From Hahellaceae bacterium (GTDB lineage: Bacteria; Pseudomonadota; Gammaproteobacteria; Pseudomonadales; Oleiphilaceae), in the NCBI GenBank assembly GCA_024234505.1, contig JACKOD010000001.1:310001-374000 (forward strand): a DNA stretch of 64,000 bases, read 5' to 3'. Shown piece after piece: positions 52,944 to 61,872 of the stretch (its first letter is position 1; the number at the start of each line of letters is the position of its first letter). The position numbers and the translations under genes are program-made. The notes below the pieces were generated by a model. The model did no database searches, was not told the origin of the DNA, and saw only the letters and a list, made by a program, of their open reading frames with translations.

Positions 52944-54131
52944 ATGGCAGTATCGGTTCTGGTGGTTGATGATTCGGGATTTTTTCGCCGTAGAGTGAGT
53001 GAAATCCTGGGCGCCACGAGTGACATAAAAGTGATAGGTACTGCCAGCAACGGCCGGGAAGCGATTGACCTGGTGCAGAAGTTGCGCCCTGATGTGATTA
53101 CCATGGACTATGAAATGCCTGTTATGGATGGCGTAACGGCCGTTCGTAACATCATGAATATCTGTCCGACGCCGGTGCTGATGTTTTCCTCACTGACCTA
53201 TGAGGGTGCCAGGGTAACCCTCGATGCACTGGATGCCGGTGCTGTGGATTATTTACCCAAAAACTTCGAAGATATATCCCGTGACTCCAGTCAGATGCAA
53301 GACGTATTACGTCAACGTATTCTGGCGTTAGCGCGCAGCAAGAGCACCGCTCGCAAAGTAGAGCCTGCCCCAGCCTTTCAAAAACCATCCATTCCGGCTG
53401 AAGTAACCAGTCGAACGGAGCGATCAACGTTAGTTCGTCCAGCAAATCAAACGCTCCCGAAAAAAGCAGAGCCCTCGCGTGTAAACAAAGTAAGTGAGCT
53501 TGCCGTTGCAAAATCTCCGTCTGCCACCCAATCATCGAGGGCCCGAACGGAAAGATTATCTGATGTTAGTTTGGTTGCCATTGGAACCTCGACGGGCGGG
53601 CCGGTAGCGCTTCAAAAAGTGTTAACACAATTGCCTGCTTCGTTTCCTAAGCCGATTGTTTTGATTCAGCATATGCCTGCTTCATTTACTCCGGCCTTTG
53701 CCGAGCGTTTAAATTCGCTGTGCAATATACGCGTAAAACAGGCAGATGATGGTGATTTATTACAGCCTGGGCTTGCGTTGCTGGCGCCCGGTGGACGTCA
53801 GATGTTGATTGAACGCGGTGGCAACTGGGGTAAGGTCAGAATTCTTGATGGTGATGAGCGACTACACTACAAGCCGTGCGTTGATGTAACTTTCGGTTCA
53901 GCAGCGCGGGCCTATCCGGGTAAAACATTGGGAATCGTGCTGACGGGAATGGGCGCTGACGGGAAAGAGGGCGCAAAATTAATGAAGAAAAATGGCGGTG
54001 TCATATGGGCTCAGGATGAAAAATCCTGCGTAATTTATGGCATGCCCATGGCGATTGCCAAGGCAGGTATTGCTGATGAAATATTGCCTTTAAGTGAGGT
54101 CGCTCTTCGTTTGATTAACGGAGTGGGTTGA
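52944..54131 (+). CDS. cheB: CheB methylesterase of the flagellar system
   Basis: The 395-residue protein has a receiver with Asp55 (ITMDYEMPVMDG), a long basic/Pro linker (about 130-205), and the methylesterase domain with GTSTGGPVA, IQHMPA and GMGADG. It is larger than the CheB at 32086 because of the linker. ATG 52944 follows AGGAG by 8 bases. No cheR is adjacent. Confidence 0.95.
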   Translation: MAVSVLVVDDSGFFRRRVSEILGATSDIKVIGTASNGREAIDLVQKLRPDVITMDYEMPVMDGVTAVRNIMNICPTPVLMFSSLTYEGARVTLDALDAGAVDYLPKNFEDISRDSSQMQDVLRQRILALARSKSTARKVEPAPAFQKPSIPAEVTSRTERSTLVRPANQTLPKKAEPSRVNKVSELAVAKSPSATQSSRARTERLSDVSLVAIGTSTGGPVALQKVLTQLPASFPKPIVLIQHMPASFTPAFAERLNSLCNIRVKQADDGDLLQPGLALLAPGGRQMLIERGGNWGKVRILDGDERLHYKPCVDVTFGSAARAYPGKTLGIVLTGMGADGKEGAKLMKKNGGVIWAQDEKSCVIYGMPMAIAKAGIADEILPLSEVALRLINGVG

Positions 54132-54874
54132 TGGATTTTCTCAGTGTTGTCGGCGTTATTCTCGCATTTGCGGCTATCCTGGGTGGCAACTATCTTGAGG
54201 GTGGGCATATATCATCGCTGGTGAATGTTCCTGCCACCCTCATTGTGCTGGGGGGAACCTTTGCTGCTGTAAGTTTGCAAACTTCATTTGTTTTGTTGAA
54301 AAGAACGCTTCGCATGTTACTTTGGGTGATAGTTCCTCCTTATGTAAATATTGAAGGCGGAATGGAAAAGGTGATTAGCTGGAGTATGCGGGCACGTAAA
54401 GAAGGGTTGCTCGGTTTAGAGGCCTTGGCAGAAAAGGAGCCGGAGCCTTTCGCCAAAAAAGGATTACAGCTGCTTGTGGATGGGCAAGAACCCGAGGGTA
54501 TTCGCCGAGTGCTTGAAATGGACCTGGATAGTCAGGAGCAGTATTCTTTGGAAGCTGCCAATGTCTATGAGGCGATGGGCGGGTATTCACCAACCATCGG
54601 CATTATCGGGGCGGTGATGGGGTTAATTCATGTCATGAGTAATCTGGAGGATCCTGCGTCATTGGGTACCGGTATCGCGACAGCCTTTGTCGCAACAATC
54701 TACGGGGTAGCTTTTGCCAACCTGTTTGCGTTTCCTGTGGCGAATAAACTCAAAGAAGTAATCAAGCGGCAATCCATCTATCGAGAAATGATGATTGAGG
54801 GAATTATTTCTATTGCCGAAGGAGAAAATCCCCGTGTAATCGACCTCAAGCTGAAAGGCTTTCAAATGCCATGA
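54131..54874 (+). CDS. motC: MotC, MotA-type stator subunit
   Basis: The 247-residue membrane protein has four helices and the MotA/TolQ domain (about 90-215: YEAMGGYSPTIGIIGAVMGLIHVM, ATIYGVAFANLFAFP). With MotD it forms an ion-driven stator. Its ATG overlaps the cheB stop (TGATG) and its end overlaps motD by 4 bases. The MotAB set is not in this window. Confidence 0.94.
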   Translation: MDFLSVVGVILAFAAILGGNYLEGGHISSLVNVPATLIVLGGTFAAVSLQTSFVLLKRTLRMLLWVIVPPYVNIEGGMEKVISWSMRARKEGLLGLEALAEKEPEPFAKKGLQLLVDGQEPEGIRRVLEMDLDSQEQYSLEAANVYEAMGGYSPTIGIIGAVMGLIHVMSNLEDPASLGTGIATAFVATIYGVAFANLFAFPVANKLKEVIKRQSIYREMMIEGIISIAEGENPRVIDLKLKGFQMP

Positions 54875-55653
54875 GAAGAAAACGCGCGCACCACGAAGCT
54901 CACAACAAAGAGCGTTGGCTTGTTTCCTATGCTGACTTTATTACGCTGCTCTTTGCCTTCTTCGTGGTGATGTATTCGATTTCTTCGGTCAATGAAGGTA
55001 AATACAAGGTGTTGTCCGAGACACTGGAGGGGGCTTTTAATTCAGTACAGCGAACGGTTAAACCGATACAGATGGGCGAAAATCGACCGAGAGAGAAAGC
55101 CGGCGAACAGACAGAGAATCTAATCCGCCCCATCGAGACGATTACGCGGGGAAGTGATGGACGTATTGCTGATCGTAATAAAGGTCTGCGAGAAATGGCA
55201 GATCAGTTTACCTCTCAGTTTGCGGGTTTGATTTCCGAGGGATTGGTGACCGTTAATGAAAACGAAAACTGGATTGAGGTATCGCTCACCAATAGTGTGT
55301 TATTCAAGTCGGGCGATGTAGAACCTTTTGATGAGGCGTTTCCCATTATCGAACGCATGGCGCATATTTTAAAGCAACACGACAATGCGGTACTGGTAGA
55401 AGGGTTTACCGATAATATACCTATTCGAACATCGAGATTTCCGTCCAACTGGGAGTTGTCATCGGCCCGATCTGCCGCCATGGTCAGAATGCTGGCCTTT
55501 GAAGGTGTCGACCCCGGCCGGTTGGCCGCGATAGGTTATGGTGAGTTTCAGCCCGTTTCTACCAATGATACGCTCGAAGGTCGGCGTAAAAATCGTCGGG
55601 TCGTCTTGTTGGTGTCAAAGGAAAGCCAGGTTCGAGTGGCTTTGCGGAAATAG
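54871..55653 (+). CDS. motD: MotD, MotB-type stator subunit
   Basis: The 260-residue protein has one helix with the ion-binding Asp22 in SYADFITLLFAFFVVMYS and a C-terminal OmpA-like peptidoglycan-binding domain (about 140-250: VEGFTDNIPI, NWELSSARSAAMVRML). Its partner is MotC. Confidence 0.94.
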   Translation: MRRKRAHHEAHNKERWLVSYADFITLLFAFFVVMYSISSVNEGKYKVLSETLEGAFNSVQRTVKPIQMGENRPREKAGEQTENLIRPIETITRGSDGRIADRNKGLREMADQFTSQFAGLISEGLVTVNENENWIEVSLTNSVLFKSGDVEPFDEAFPIIERMAHILKQHDNAVLVEGFTDNIPIRTSRFPSNWELSSARSAAMVRMLAFEGVDPGRLAAIGYGEFQPVSTNDTLEGRRKNRRVVLLVSKESQVRVALRK

Positions 55654-55759
55654 ATCAAATCATTCTTCCTTGACCATTCAGTCACGCCTCCCATGTTTTT
55701 TTCAGATCGAATGCCATTGACAGGTTAGTTTATGTGTCGGCTTTCATTGCTTTATGGGT

Positions 55760-55775
55760 TGGCGCAAATCCTGCT
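55760..55775 (+). promoter_or_regulatory. Possible sigma-54 promoter upstream of parA-like gene
   Basis: TGGCGCAAATCCTGCT has the GG-N10-GC spacing. It lies about 204 bases before the start, so its use is uncertain. Confidence 0.5.
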
Positions 55776-55877
55776 TAACAATATAAGTGCGCCAATAGAT
55801 AGTGAATGTGTGGCAAGAATTTGCCGTAGGACTTTTATACATCGTAATGTTTTTGCACGGTTTTTATCTTTGTCTGC

Positions 55878-55904
55878 TATAGAGATGGGATTTATAGCCG
55901 ATAT
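55878..55904 (+). promoter_or_regulatory. Sigma-28 (FliA) promoter of parA-parP-cheW
   Basis: TATA, 15 bases, then GCCGATAT match the FliA consensus TAAA-N15-GCCGATAA with two changes. It ends 75 bases before the parA-like start. Confidence 0.72.
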
Positions 55905-55978
55905 ATTTAATCCAAACGGGTTAAATGTCGATGAAATGAGTTGACGCTACGGGTCATAAACCGCTTTAGGGGTTGAAT

Positions 55979-56755
55979 GTGAGAATTTGGGCAATTGCGA
56001 ACCAGAAAGGTGGGGTTGGAAAAACCACAACAACGGCAGCGCTCGGAGGCATTTTAGCGAAGAAGGGAAAGCGGGTGTTGGTCATGGATTTGGATCCTCA
56101 TGGCTCTTTAACGTCTTATTTCGGCTATGACCCGGATAATATTGAGCACAGCGCCTTCGATTTGTTTATGTATCAGGGAAAGGTGCCGGAGGATCTTCCT
56201 CGTACGTTGATTGTTAAAACCTCGATGGATGGCATGCGGCTGATGCCCGCGTCGTCAGCGCTAGCTACGCTCGAACGCCGGATGGTGGGAGTGGAGGGTA
56301 TGGGGTTAATCATTTCTCGAACCCTCGCCATTTTGTGGGATGATTACGATTATGTGTTGATCGACAATTCTCCGTCGCTTGGGGTGCTAATGATTAATTC
56401 GCTTGCCGCCGCACAGATGCTGATCATGCCAGTACAAACTGAATTTCTGGCCATTAAAGGGCTAGAACGCATGATGCATACGCTGACCATGGTGATGAAG
56501 TCTCAAAAAAGTAAACTCGAATTTTTAATCGTGCCCACCATGTTTGACAGACGAACCCAGGCATCTATGCAGAGTTTGAGAACGATCAAAGCAAATTGGG
56601 GTGATCAGGTATGGCGATGGGCAATACCGGTAGATACCAAATTCCGGGATGCCAGTCGGGCGGGCATCGTACCGTCAGCTCTGGATGCGACAACCCATGG
56701 TGTACGGGCATATGAAAAGTTGCTGGAAACCTTGCTGTCTCGAGAGATTGCTTAG
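55979..56755 (+). CDS. ParA-type ATPase for chemosensory array placement (ParC-like)
   Basis: The 258-residue ATPase has the deviant Walker A KGGVGKTT (residues 10-17) and the VMDLDPHGSLTSYFG block. It resembles the ParA-like proteins encoded before the CheW-domain gene in Pseudomonas and Vibrio che operons, which bring chemosensory arrays to the pole. GTG 55979 follows AGGGG by 6 bases; a TTG at 55973 is also in frame. Confidence 0.9.
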   Translation: MRIWAIANQKGGVGKTTTTAALGGILAKKGKRVLVMDLDPHGSLTSYFGYDPDNIEHSAFDLFMYQGKVPEDLPRTLIVKTSMDGMRLMPASSALATLERRMVGVEGMGLIISRTLAILWDDYDYVLIDNSPSLGVLMINSLAAAQMLIMPVQTEFLAIKGLERMMHTLTMVMKSQKSKLEFLIVPTMFDRRTQASMQSLRTIKANWGDQVWRWAIPVDTKFRDASRAGIVPSALDATTHGVRAYEKLLETLLSREIA

Positions 56756-56783
56756 GTCAAATATTCAGTTAATGACTCAAGCT

Positions 56784-56804
56784 TCAGTCATGATATCTGA
56801 CTGA
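56784..56804. repeat. Inverted repeat between parA-like and parP-like genes
   Basis: TCAGTCA (56784-56790) pairs with TGACTGA (56798-56804) across a 7-base loop, with no T-run. It may be an operator or an RNA hairpin. Confidence 0.5.
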
Positions 56805-56904
56805 TCGTTGTATGAGATTTATACTATGAGCAACACAGACGCAATAATTCGCGTGCCTCTAGCCATTCATGCCGGCCTGTCTCAATGCCTCCTGGGGAGA
56901 TGTT

Positions 56905-58227
56905 GTGAGTAAGAAACGGATTCCTGATCCTGTAAACCCTCAAGCAGCGATGATGAATTACCTCGATTCGTTGTTGCAGGAGTCGTTTGCGTCTACGGAT
57001 CAGGAGGGGGAAGAAAATCCGCTGGATCGCTTGCGTAAGGCGGACGAGGAGGCGGAAGCGCGGGCAAGAGAAGAGGCCCGACATAAGGCTGAAAGTAAAA
57101 AGTCCAGGGAGACTACATCTGCTCAACCGGTTCCGTCAGTATGGGTAGATGACTTGTTAATACACAATCACACCTCGGTGCAAGAAAGTAAATCACTGGC
57201 ATCGTTAAGGTTGGAATCTCGCCGGCAGGGACTGCCTTATGCCGATGAGGTTCGTGAGCCAGTTGCACTCTCTCCCAATATTTTTATGCCGAAGCTTGTC
57301 TTTGCGCCTCCGCAAGAGGCTCAAAATGTTGCAGTAGACACGCCCTCCACGCCGACGCCAATCGAAACAAAACCGGCCGTTTCGGAAGAGCGCAAGTTGC
57401 TTGCCCGGCAACGAATGGAAGCGCGGAGGGCGGAATACGAGCGTTCGTTGGTTGCTGTTCCGGTTGCAGTTCCGGTTGATCCGAAGGTCGACAGCAAAAG
57501 TGACGTGGTGACGCCGGTTTCTGAAGTTATCGTTCCTGCGAGCAATGCCCGCTTCGAAAAGTTGACCCCCCGAAGGCTGCAGCAAGTGCAGGAGCGTGCA
57601 CCAGTGATGAAGGCAGAGTTACCCATCGGGGTGCCTGCAATTAGATCCGTACCGGAAACAGAGAAAGTCCGGCGAGTAGCCGTTGTTACAGAAAAATTAC
57701 CCGAGATTGAATTATCCTCGGAACAGGCGCAGGAGCCACCTGATAGCTGGCTGCCAAACGGAAAGCCTGAATGGGGACAGGGGCGATTCGAGTGCTTGTT
57801 GTTTACCGTATCCGGTTTGAAGCTCGCGGTGCCGCTGGTTTCTCTAGGGGCTATTCATACGCTGGACAAGCAGCTAACGCCTTTGTTTGGGCATCCCGGA
57901 TGGTTTTTAGGGCTGATGCGTGTGGGCGAACGTAATGTGCAGGTCGTGGATACGGCGCAATGGGTGATGCCTGATCGCTATAAATCATCACTTCAAACCG
58001 CCTATCGTTATGTGATTAGACTGAATAACTCTCAGTGGGGAATGGCTTGCGATCAGGTTGCTCAATCCTTTTCATTAACGCCGGATGACGTGCGCTGGCG
58101 AACACAGCGAAGCAAACGACCCTGGTTGGCTGGAACGGTAATAGAACATATGTGTGCACTTATGGATGCTGCTGCATTGGCACAACTTCTGGATCGGGCG
58201 AGTAAACAAAGAATTGCCCCCATTTAA
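56905..58227 (+). CDS. CheW-domain protein, ParP-like
   Basis: The 440-residue protein has a short conserved start (AMMNYLDSLLQESF), a long charged disordered region (about 35-285) and a C-terminal CheW-like domain (about 300-435: FECLLFTVSGLKLAVPLVSLGAIH, GWFLGLMRVGERNVQVVD). ParP proteins bind CheA and the ParA-type ATPase to hold arrays at the pole. The GTG at 56905 follows GGGGAG. Confidence 0.86.
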   Translation: MSKKRIPDPVNPQAAMMNYLDSLLQESFASTDQEGEENPLDRLRKADEEAEARAREEARHKAESKKSRETTSAQPVPSVWVDDLLIHNHTSVQESKSLASLRLESRRQGLPYADEVREPVALSPNIFMPKLVFAPPQEAQNVAVDTPSTPTPIETKPAVSEERKLLARQRMEARRAEYERSLVAVPVAVPVDPKVDSKSDVVTPVSEVIVPASNARFEKLTPRRLQQVQERAPVMKAELPIGVPAIRSVPETEKVRRVAVVTEKLPEIELSSEQAQEPPDSWLPNGKPEWGQGRFECLLFTVSGLKLAVPLVSLGAIHTLDKQLTPLFGHPGWFLGLMRVGERNVQVVDTAQWVMPDRYKSSLQTAYRYVIRLNNSQWGMACDQVAQSFSLTPDDVRWRTQRSKRPWLAGTVIEHMCALMDAAALAQLLDRASKQRIAPI

Positions 58228-58351
58228 TGGTTAGAGGCGGGTGATTTAGAAACAAATAAATCGCAAACTGGAATAGATGCCGCCCTGTTCTATAGTAAAT
58301 AATCAGGTAATGCTGATTTTTTGACAAACGAGCAGTATCGTTTGCTACGTG

Positions 58352-58373
58352 TCTTATCTTTTTCAGGATAAGA
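58352..58373 (+). repeat. Inverted repeat upstream of cheW
   Basis: TCTTATC (58352-58358) and GATAAGA (58367-58373) form a 7-bp stem with an 8-base loop, 45 bases before cheW. A TTGACA hexamer at 58321 may be part of a promoter. Confidence 0.5.
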
Positions 58374-58417
58374 TGATAAAAAGACAAAATTTAGAATGAG
58401 TATTAGAGGTTTTGGAA

Positions 58418-58906
58418 ATGGCTTCTCAAAGTGGTCACAGTTCACAAGCTCCGTCAGATCCTATTCTGCAGTATGTCACGTTTAAACTGGATCACGAGAC
58501 CTACGGCATCAATGTGATGCAGATTCAGGAAGTCTTGCGCTACACAGAAATTGCGCCGGTACCTGGGGCACCCGACTATGTACTGGGAATCATTAACTTG
58601 CGTGGTAACGTGGTTACGGTCATCGATACTCGTAAAAGATTCGGGTTAGATGAAACAGAAATCAGCGATCACTCTCGTATTGTGGTTCTGGAGATTGAAA
58701 ATCAGGTCATCGGGGTTTTGGTCGATTCGGTCGCAGAAGTGGTCTATCTCAAACAGTCAGAAATCGAATCGGCGCCAAATGTCGGAAATGAAGAAAGCGC
58801 CAGATTTATTCAGGGCGTTTGCAATAAGAATGGTGAACTGATTATTCTGGTTGAGTTTGAGAAAATGCTCAGCGACGAAGAATGGGCTGATATGCATTCG
58901 TTTTGA
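58418..58906 (+). CDS. cheW: CheW adaptor of the flagellar system
   Basis: The 162-residue CheW (about 20-155: QYVTFKLDHETYGINVMQIQEVLRYTEIAPVPGAPDYVLGIINLRG) couples receptors to CheA. It is distinct in sequence from the CheW at 29673. ATG 58418 follows AGAGG. Confidence 0.95.
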   Translation: MASQSGHSSQAPSDPILQYVTFKLDHETYGINVMQIQEVLRYTEIAPVPGAPDYVLGIINLRGNVVTVIDTRKRFGLDETEISDHSRIVVLEIENQVIGVLVDSVAEVVYLKQSEIESAPNVGNEESARFIQGVCNKNGELIILVEFEKMLSDEEWADMHSF

Positions 58907-59001
58907 TTAGTTTAAGTTGAACGAATTAGCGGCTGTTTTTTTCAGCGTCCTTTTTAACGGGGCTCACTAAAAGTCTCTGTATCTCATTATAGTTTATTCA
59001 A

Positions 59002-59030
59002 GCCCACCTGCTATTTGCAGGTTGGGGCCT
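59002..59030 (+). terminator. Candidate terminator after cheW
   Basis: GCCCACCTGC (59002-59011) pairs with GCAGGTTGGGGC (59017-59028) with small mismatches around a TATTT loop. The T-run is weak. Confidence 0.5.
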
Positions 59031-59135
59031 TCTTGCCTGCCGCCACTGTCGATCTTCGTGTGTTGTGAATACTTGTCCGCAGGGCTCAATCAACTTACGG
59101 GAAATATCTGCAATTTAAGTAAGTCGTGTAAAAGT

Positions 59136-59151
59136 TGTCACGGTATTTGCT
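59136..59151 (+). promoter_or_regulatory. Weak sigma-54-like element before DUF2802 gene
   Basis: TGTCACGGTATTTGCT matches the consensus except that the -24 GG is GT, a normally critical change. It is 75 bases before the start. Confidence 0.35.
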
Positions 59152-59225
59152 TGTATTAATTAGCGGTGCCTTTAGTGACAATAAAATGGCATGTACTTAC
59201 ACAGGAAAATCCATAGGATGCTTTT

Positions 59226-59624
59226 ATGATGGCGCAGATGTTTCCCTGGTTAATCGTGGTTGGTTTAAGCTTGTTGGCTGCACACTCAATTTTGCTGCGT
59301 CGTCAGAACGAAAATGAGGTTAAACGATTGCAAGCCCAGCTGGGTGAGCTGGTGAACGATTTATACGCAACGCATCATGGTGTCTCAGGAATGGGTAAGC
59401 GGATTATTGGGCTTGAGAAATATTATTCTCAAATGGAAAATCGACTGGAAGAAATGGTGCGAAATGATCCAAACCGGGTTTCCTATTCCGAAGCATCCAA
59501 GCTTGTAGAGCTGGGAGCGGAAGTGGAAGACTTGATGAATAGTTGTGGTATCAGCCGCCCCGAAGCCGAGCTGGTGAGCGCGCTGAGTCGAAAACAGATG
59601 GCCCAAAAGCAGTCACTCAATTGA
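59226..59624 (+). CDS. DUF2802 membrane-anchored protein
   Basis: The 132-residue protein has an N-terminal membrane helix (about 5-24), a coiled-coil segment (about 30-80) and a DUF2802 C-terminal region (LVELGAEVEDLMNSCGISRPEAELVSAL). Such genes commonly follow cheW in Pseudomonas-like flagellar loci, but I know of no function. Confidence 0.82.
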   Translation: MMAQMFPWLIVVGLSLLAAHSILLRRQNENEVKRLQAQLGELVNDLYATHHGVSGMGKRIIGLEKYYSQMENRLEEMVRNDPNRVSYSEASKLVELGAEVEDLMNSCGISRPEAELVSALSRKQMAQKQSLN

Positions 59625-59660
59625 TGAGGCGGAATGATGTGTTGAGGCCGTCATTACGTC

Positions 59661-59942
59661 TTACTTTGCCTGATAGCCTGCCGGAACTTTACCCTGCAGG
59701 TAGTAGGCAAAAGCTATTATTTCTGCAATGACTCGATAGAGTGTTTCAGGAATTTCATCTCCTAACTCAATCTGCGCAAGCAATCCTACCAATTCCGGAT
59801 TTTCGTAAAGCGGTACATTGGCTTCCCTTGCGATTCGAATGATTTCATTGGCAAGATCGTCATCGCCTTTAGCGGTGACTCTGGGGGCACATCCTTCTTC
59901 ATATTTTAACGCGACGGCGGTGGTAAAAATCTGTTTGCTCAT
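59661..59942 (-). CDS. FlhB C-terminal-domain-only protein
   Basis: The 93-residue protein matches the cytoplasmic C-terminal half of FlhB after its cleavage site (AVALKYEEGCAPRVTAKG, ANEIIRIAREANVPLYENPELVGLL, GDEIPETLYRVIAEIIAFAYYLQ). It lacks membrane helices and the NPTH motif. Small FlhB-like proteins exist in many bacteria and may stand in for the cleaved domain. It follows the FliK-like gene with a 4-base overlap. Confidence 0.9.
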   Translation of the reverse strand: MSKQIFTTAVALKYEEGCAPRVTAKGDDDLANEIIRIAREANVPLYENPELVGLLAQIELGDEIPETLYRVIAEIIAFAYYLQGKVPAGYQAK

Positions 59943-61546
59943 GCTTTTATGTCCACTAATTGTCGCTCAAGCTTGGTCTGGGCTTGTTGCGGTTGTCCTT
60001 GTCGACAGGTAATGTCGCCGACCTGTAATCCCAGCGCTAAAAGCTGATCCCTGAAATAACTGATTTCTTTACTTATTAGCCCTACGGTTTCTGCTCTTTC
60101 AGCCCATAATGATGGCGTTACTTCTTGTTGTGCGATCTGTGCCTGAACGTAGAACGGGCCGGTGGATTCAAAGTTAAATGCCAGCGTGATTTTCCAGCGA
60201 GGAGCGATGTTTCGCTTCGGCTCCGATGAGTCTTCCGGTGTTGAACGCTTTTCTCGTTCCAGACGCAACTGGATGTTATCAATCCAGGGGGGCTGCTGAA
60301 TGAGCAACGGAAGCTCCATGATCCAGGTAGTCAACTGGGTATTTTCGTGGGTGGTTTGTTGTGATTGCAGCAGCGAACCGAGTTGGTGAAACTGGATTCT
60401 TTGCAGTGAGAGAGAAACAAGTTTCAACAACTCTCCTGTGGTAAGCGCCGGTGACTCACCCGATGGCTTGTCGGTATGCGAGGCAAAAGGAAAATTTAGC
60501 GGATTCGCCGAGGGTACGCCCAACTTGAAGATCATCGCACTGTCGGGGGGCACCATGCCGCCGTCGCGTTTAAGCTCCGTTTGTAAGAGCTTTTCGATGA
60601 GAAGGAGGCGAGTTTTGAGATCCAAGTCAGGTTCAATCAGTGTCGTGCTCGACGGTGTCGCAATCGTTGCAGGGCTGGATGTTGGCACGGTTGGCGCTGT
60701 GCGACCTGTTAATAGTGTATCAGCCAGTGCTGACAATGCAGCTTTGATCGGCGCCTGCATAGGGGCGTTGGCTTCCGAACCCATTGCCGCTTGAACCGAC
60801 TTCTGCATTTCCACGATCCGCTTGGCAATCGTTGCTTCCGTAAATAAGCCGGAGCCTTTAATGAGCGTTTCGGTTGCCAGTGACTGAATATATTTTTCCA
60901 TTGGCTTCGTCGCAGAGGAAGTCGCCTGGCTGTCATTTCGGGTAGTGTAAATACTGGCAGGCAACATCGCTTTGAACAGTGCACTCAACGCTGTTTGTGA
61001 CCCAGGTGATGCTTGTGGCGATGAGGGCGGCATCTGATTGTCCGGATGTAACTGTGAAAGTAGCTGATTTATTGGCCACTGTTTCCCGATAAGCGAGGCC
61101 AGTTGATGATTCAAACGCACAGCATTCTGTAACGAGGCCGAATTTGTGGTTGGCGACTGGACAATAGTCAGCGTATCCGGCGCAGTAAATCGTATTTGGA
61201 GATGTTCCCCGGGTTTGACTGAAAGGTTGCCCGGTACCGAAATTTGCTGCTTGCCTATTTGCAGCAATAGTTGAGTTGTTGTGCCATTCGCATCTGATTT
61301 GATTGCCATTACCTTGGCGTTGTAAATCGCCTGATTGATGAGACCGGCTTTGCTTAATGTGGCTTCAGCGTTTGAGCTGAGAGCTGAATCCGGTTTTAAA
61401 ATGGAAGACCCCTTAGCCTCGCCAGCAACCTCATTAGTATTGCTTGCAGGCGCTGGATGCGCGCTATTTGAGGACATTTCGCCTGACGATATTTGTCTGG
61501 GCAATGCGCTCTGGTTGTTGACGGGTCTTATAGGATCAATTGGCAT
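59939..61546 (-). CDS. Second FliK-like protein
   Basis: The 535-residue protein has a Ser/Thr/Pro/Ala-rich N-terminal part and a C-terminal segment resembling the FliK hook-length domain (about 430-520: RWKITLAFNFESTGPFYVQAQIAQQEVTPSLWAERA...LALGLQVGDITC). It is not a copy of the FliK at 36160. With the FlhB C-domain gene downstream it makes a FliK-FlhB-like pair. Role unknown. Confidence 0.78.
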   Translation of the reverse strand: MPIDPIRPVNNQSALPRQISSGEMSSNSAHPAPASNTNEVAGEAKGSSILKPDSALSSNAEATLSKAGLINQAIYNAKVMAIKSDANGTTTQLLLQIGKQQISVPGNLSVKPGEHLQIRFTAPDTLTIVQSPTTNSASLQNAVRLNHQLASLIGKQWPINQLLSQLHPDNQMPPSSPQASPGSQTALSALFKAMLPASIYTTRNDSQATSSATKPMEKYIQSLATETLIKGSGLFTEATIAKRIVEMQKSVQAAMGSEANAPMQAPIKAALSALADTLLTGRTAPTVPTSSPATIATPSSTTLIEPDLDLKTRLLLIEKLLQTELKRDGGMVPPDSAMIFKLGVPSANPLNFPFASHTDKPSGESPALTTGELLKLVSLSLQRIQFHQLGSLLQSQQTTHENTQLTTWIMELPLLIQQPPWIDNIQLRLEREKRSTPEDSSEPKRNIAPRWKITLAFNFESTGPFYVQAQIAQQEVTPSLWAERAETVGLISKEISYFRDQLLALGLQVGDITCRQGQPQQAQTKLERQLVDIKA

Positions 61547-61872
61547 GATGCACGCACGCTAGAGGCAGATTTTGCCCTGAATTTTAAGTATAGATAGTCT
61601 GAGGTCGGTTGTTCCCTGAATCAGGTTGCCTGAGCCGCCATCTTGCCATCGCAATAATGCACTAAGATAAAACGGCGACAAGCCCTGAATGATCACTGCG
61701 CCAGATCAAGAGATAATGCATTTTCATTTGTATATAATAGCCCGCTATTCCGGTCAGCACACGGCAAGCTTAACGGGCTTGCGTACCGATACCTGGCGGA
61801 AGGTTACCAGCTACTTTTAGCCCCCCGTGTTGATGACGGGGACATGATTTGTTGAACTTACAGGAGCTACCG
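61547..61872. other. Divergent intergenic region FliK-like/ccmA
   Basis: This 326-base gap has a TATATAAT -10-like box (61731-61738) and two small hairpins (GCAAGC/GCTTGC at 61764-61782; CCCCGT/ACGGGG at 61823-61841) before ccmA. No gene is seen. Confidence 0.6.
61731..61738 (+). promoter_or_regulatory. Possible -10 region of the ccm operon
   Basis: TATATAAT contains a perfect TATAAT at 61733-61738, about 135 bases before ccmA. No clear -35 box was found. Confidence 0.45.

Larger units (their letters stand above)
55654..55978. other. Intergenic region motD-parA
   Basis: This 325-base gap contains a possible sigma-54 element (55760-55775) and a good sigma-28 element (55878-55904). The 70-codon open frame here has no support from codon pattern or homology. 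Confidence 0.65.
58907..59225. other. Intergenic region cheW-DUF2802
   Basis: This 319-base gap holds a hairpin (59002-59028) and a near-consensus -24/-12 element (59136-59151). No gene is seen. Confidence 0.6.

Noticed and set aside
55732..55944. 70-codon plus-strand open frame between motD and parA-like gene
   Set aside because: It overlaps both promoter candidates, has no ribosome binding site and no recognisable family.
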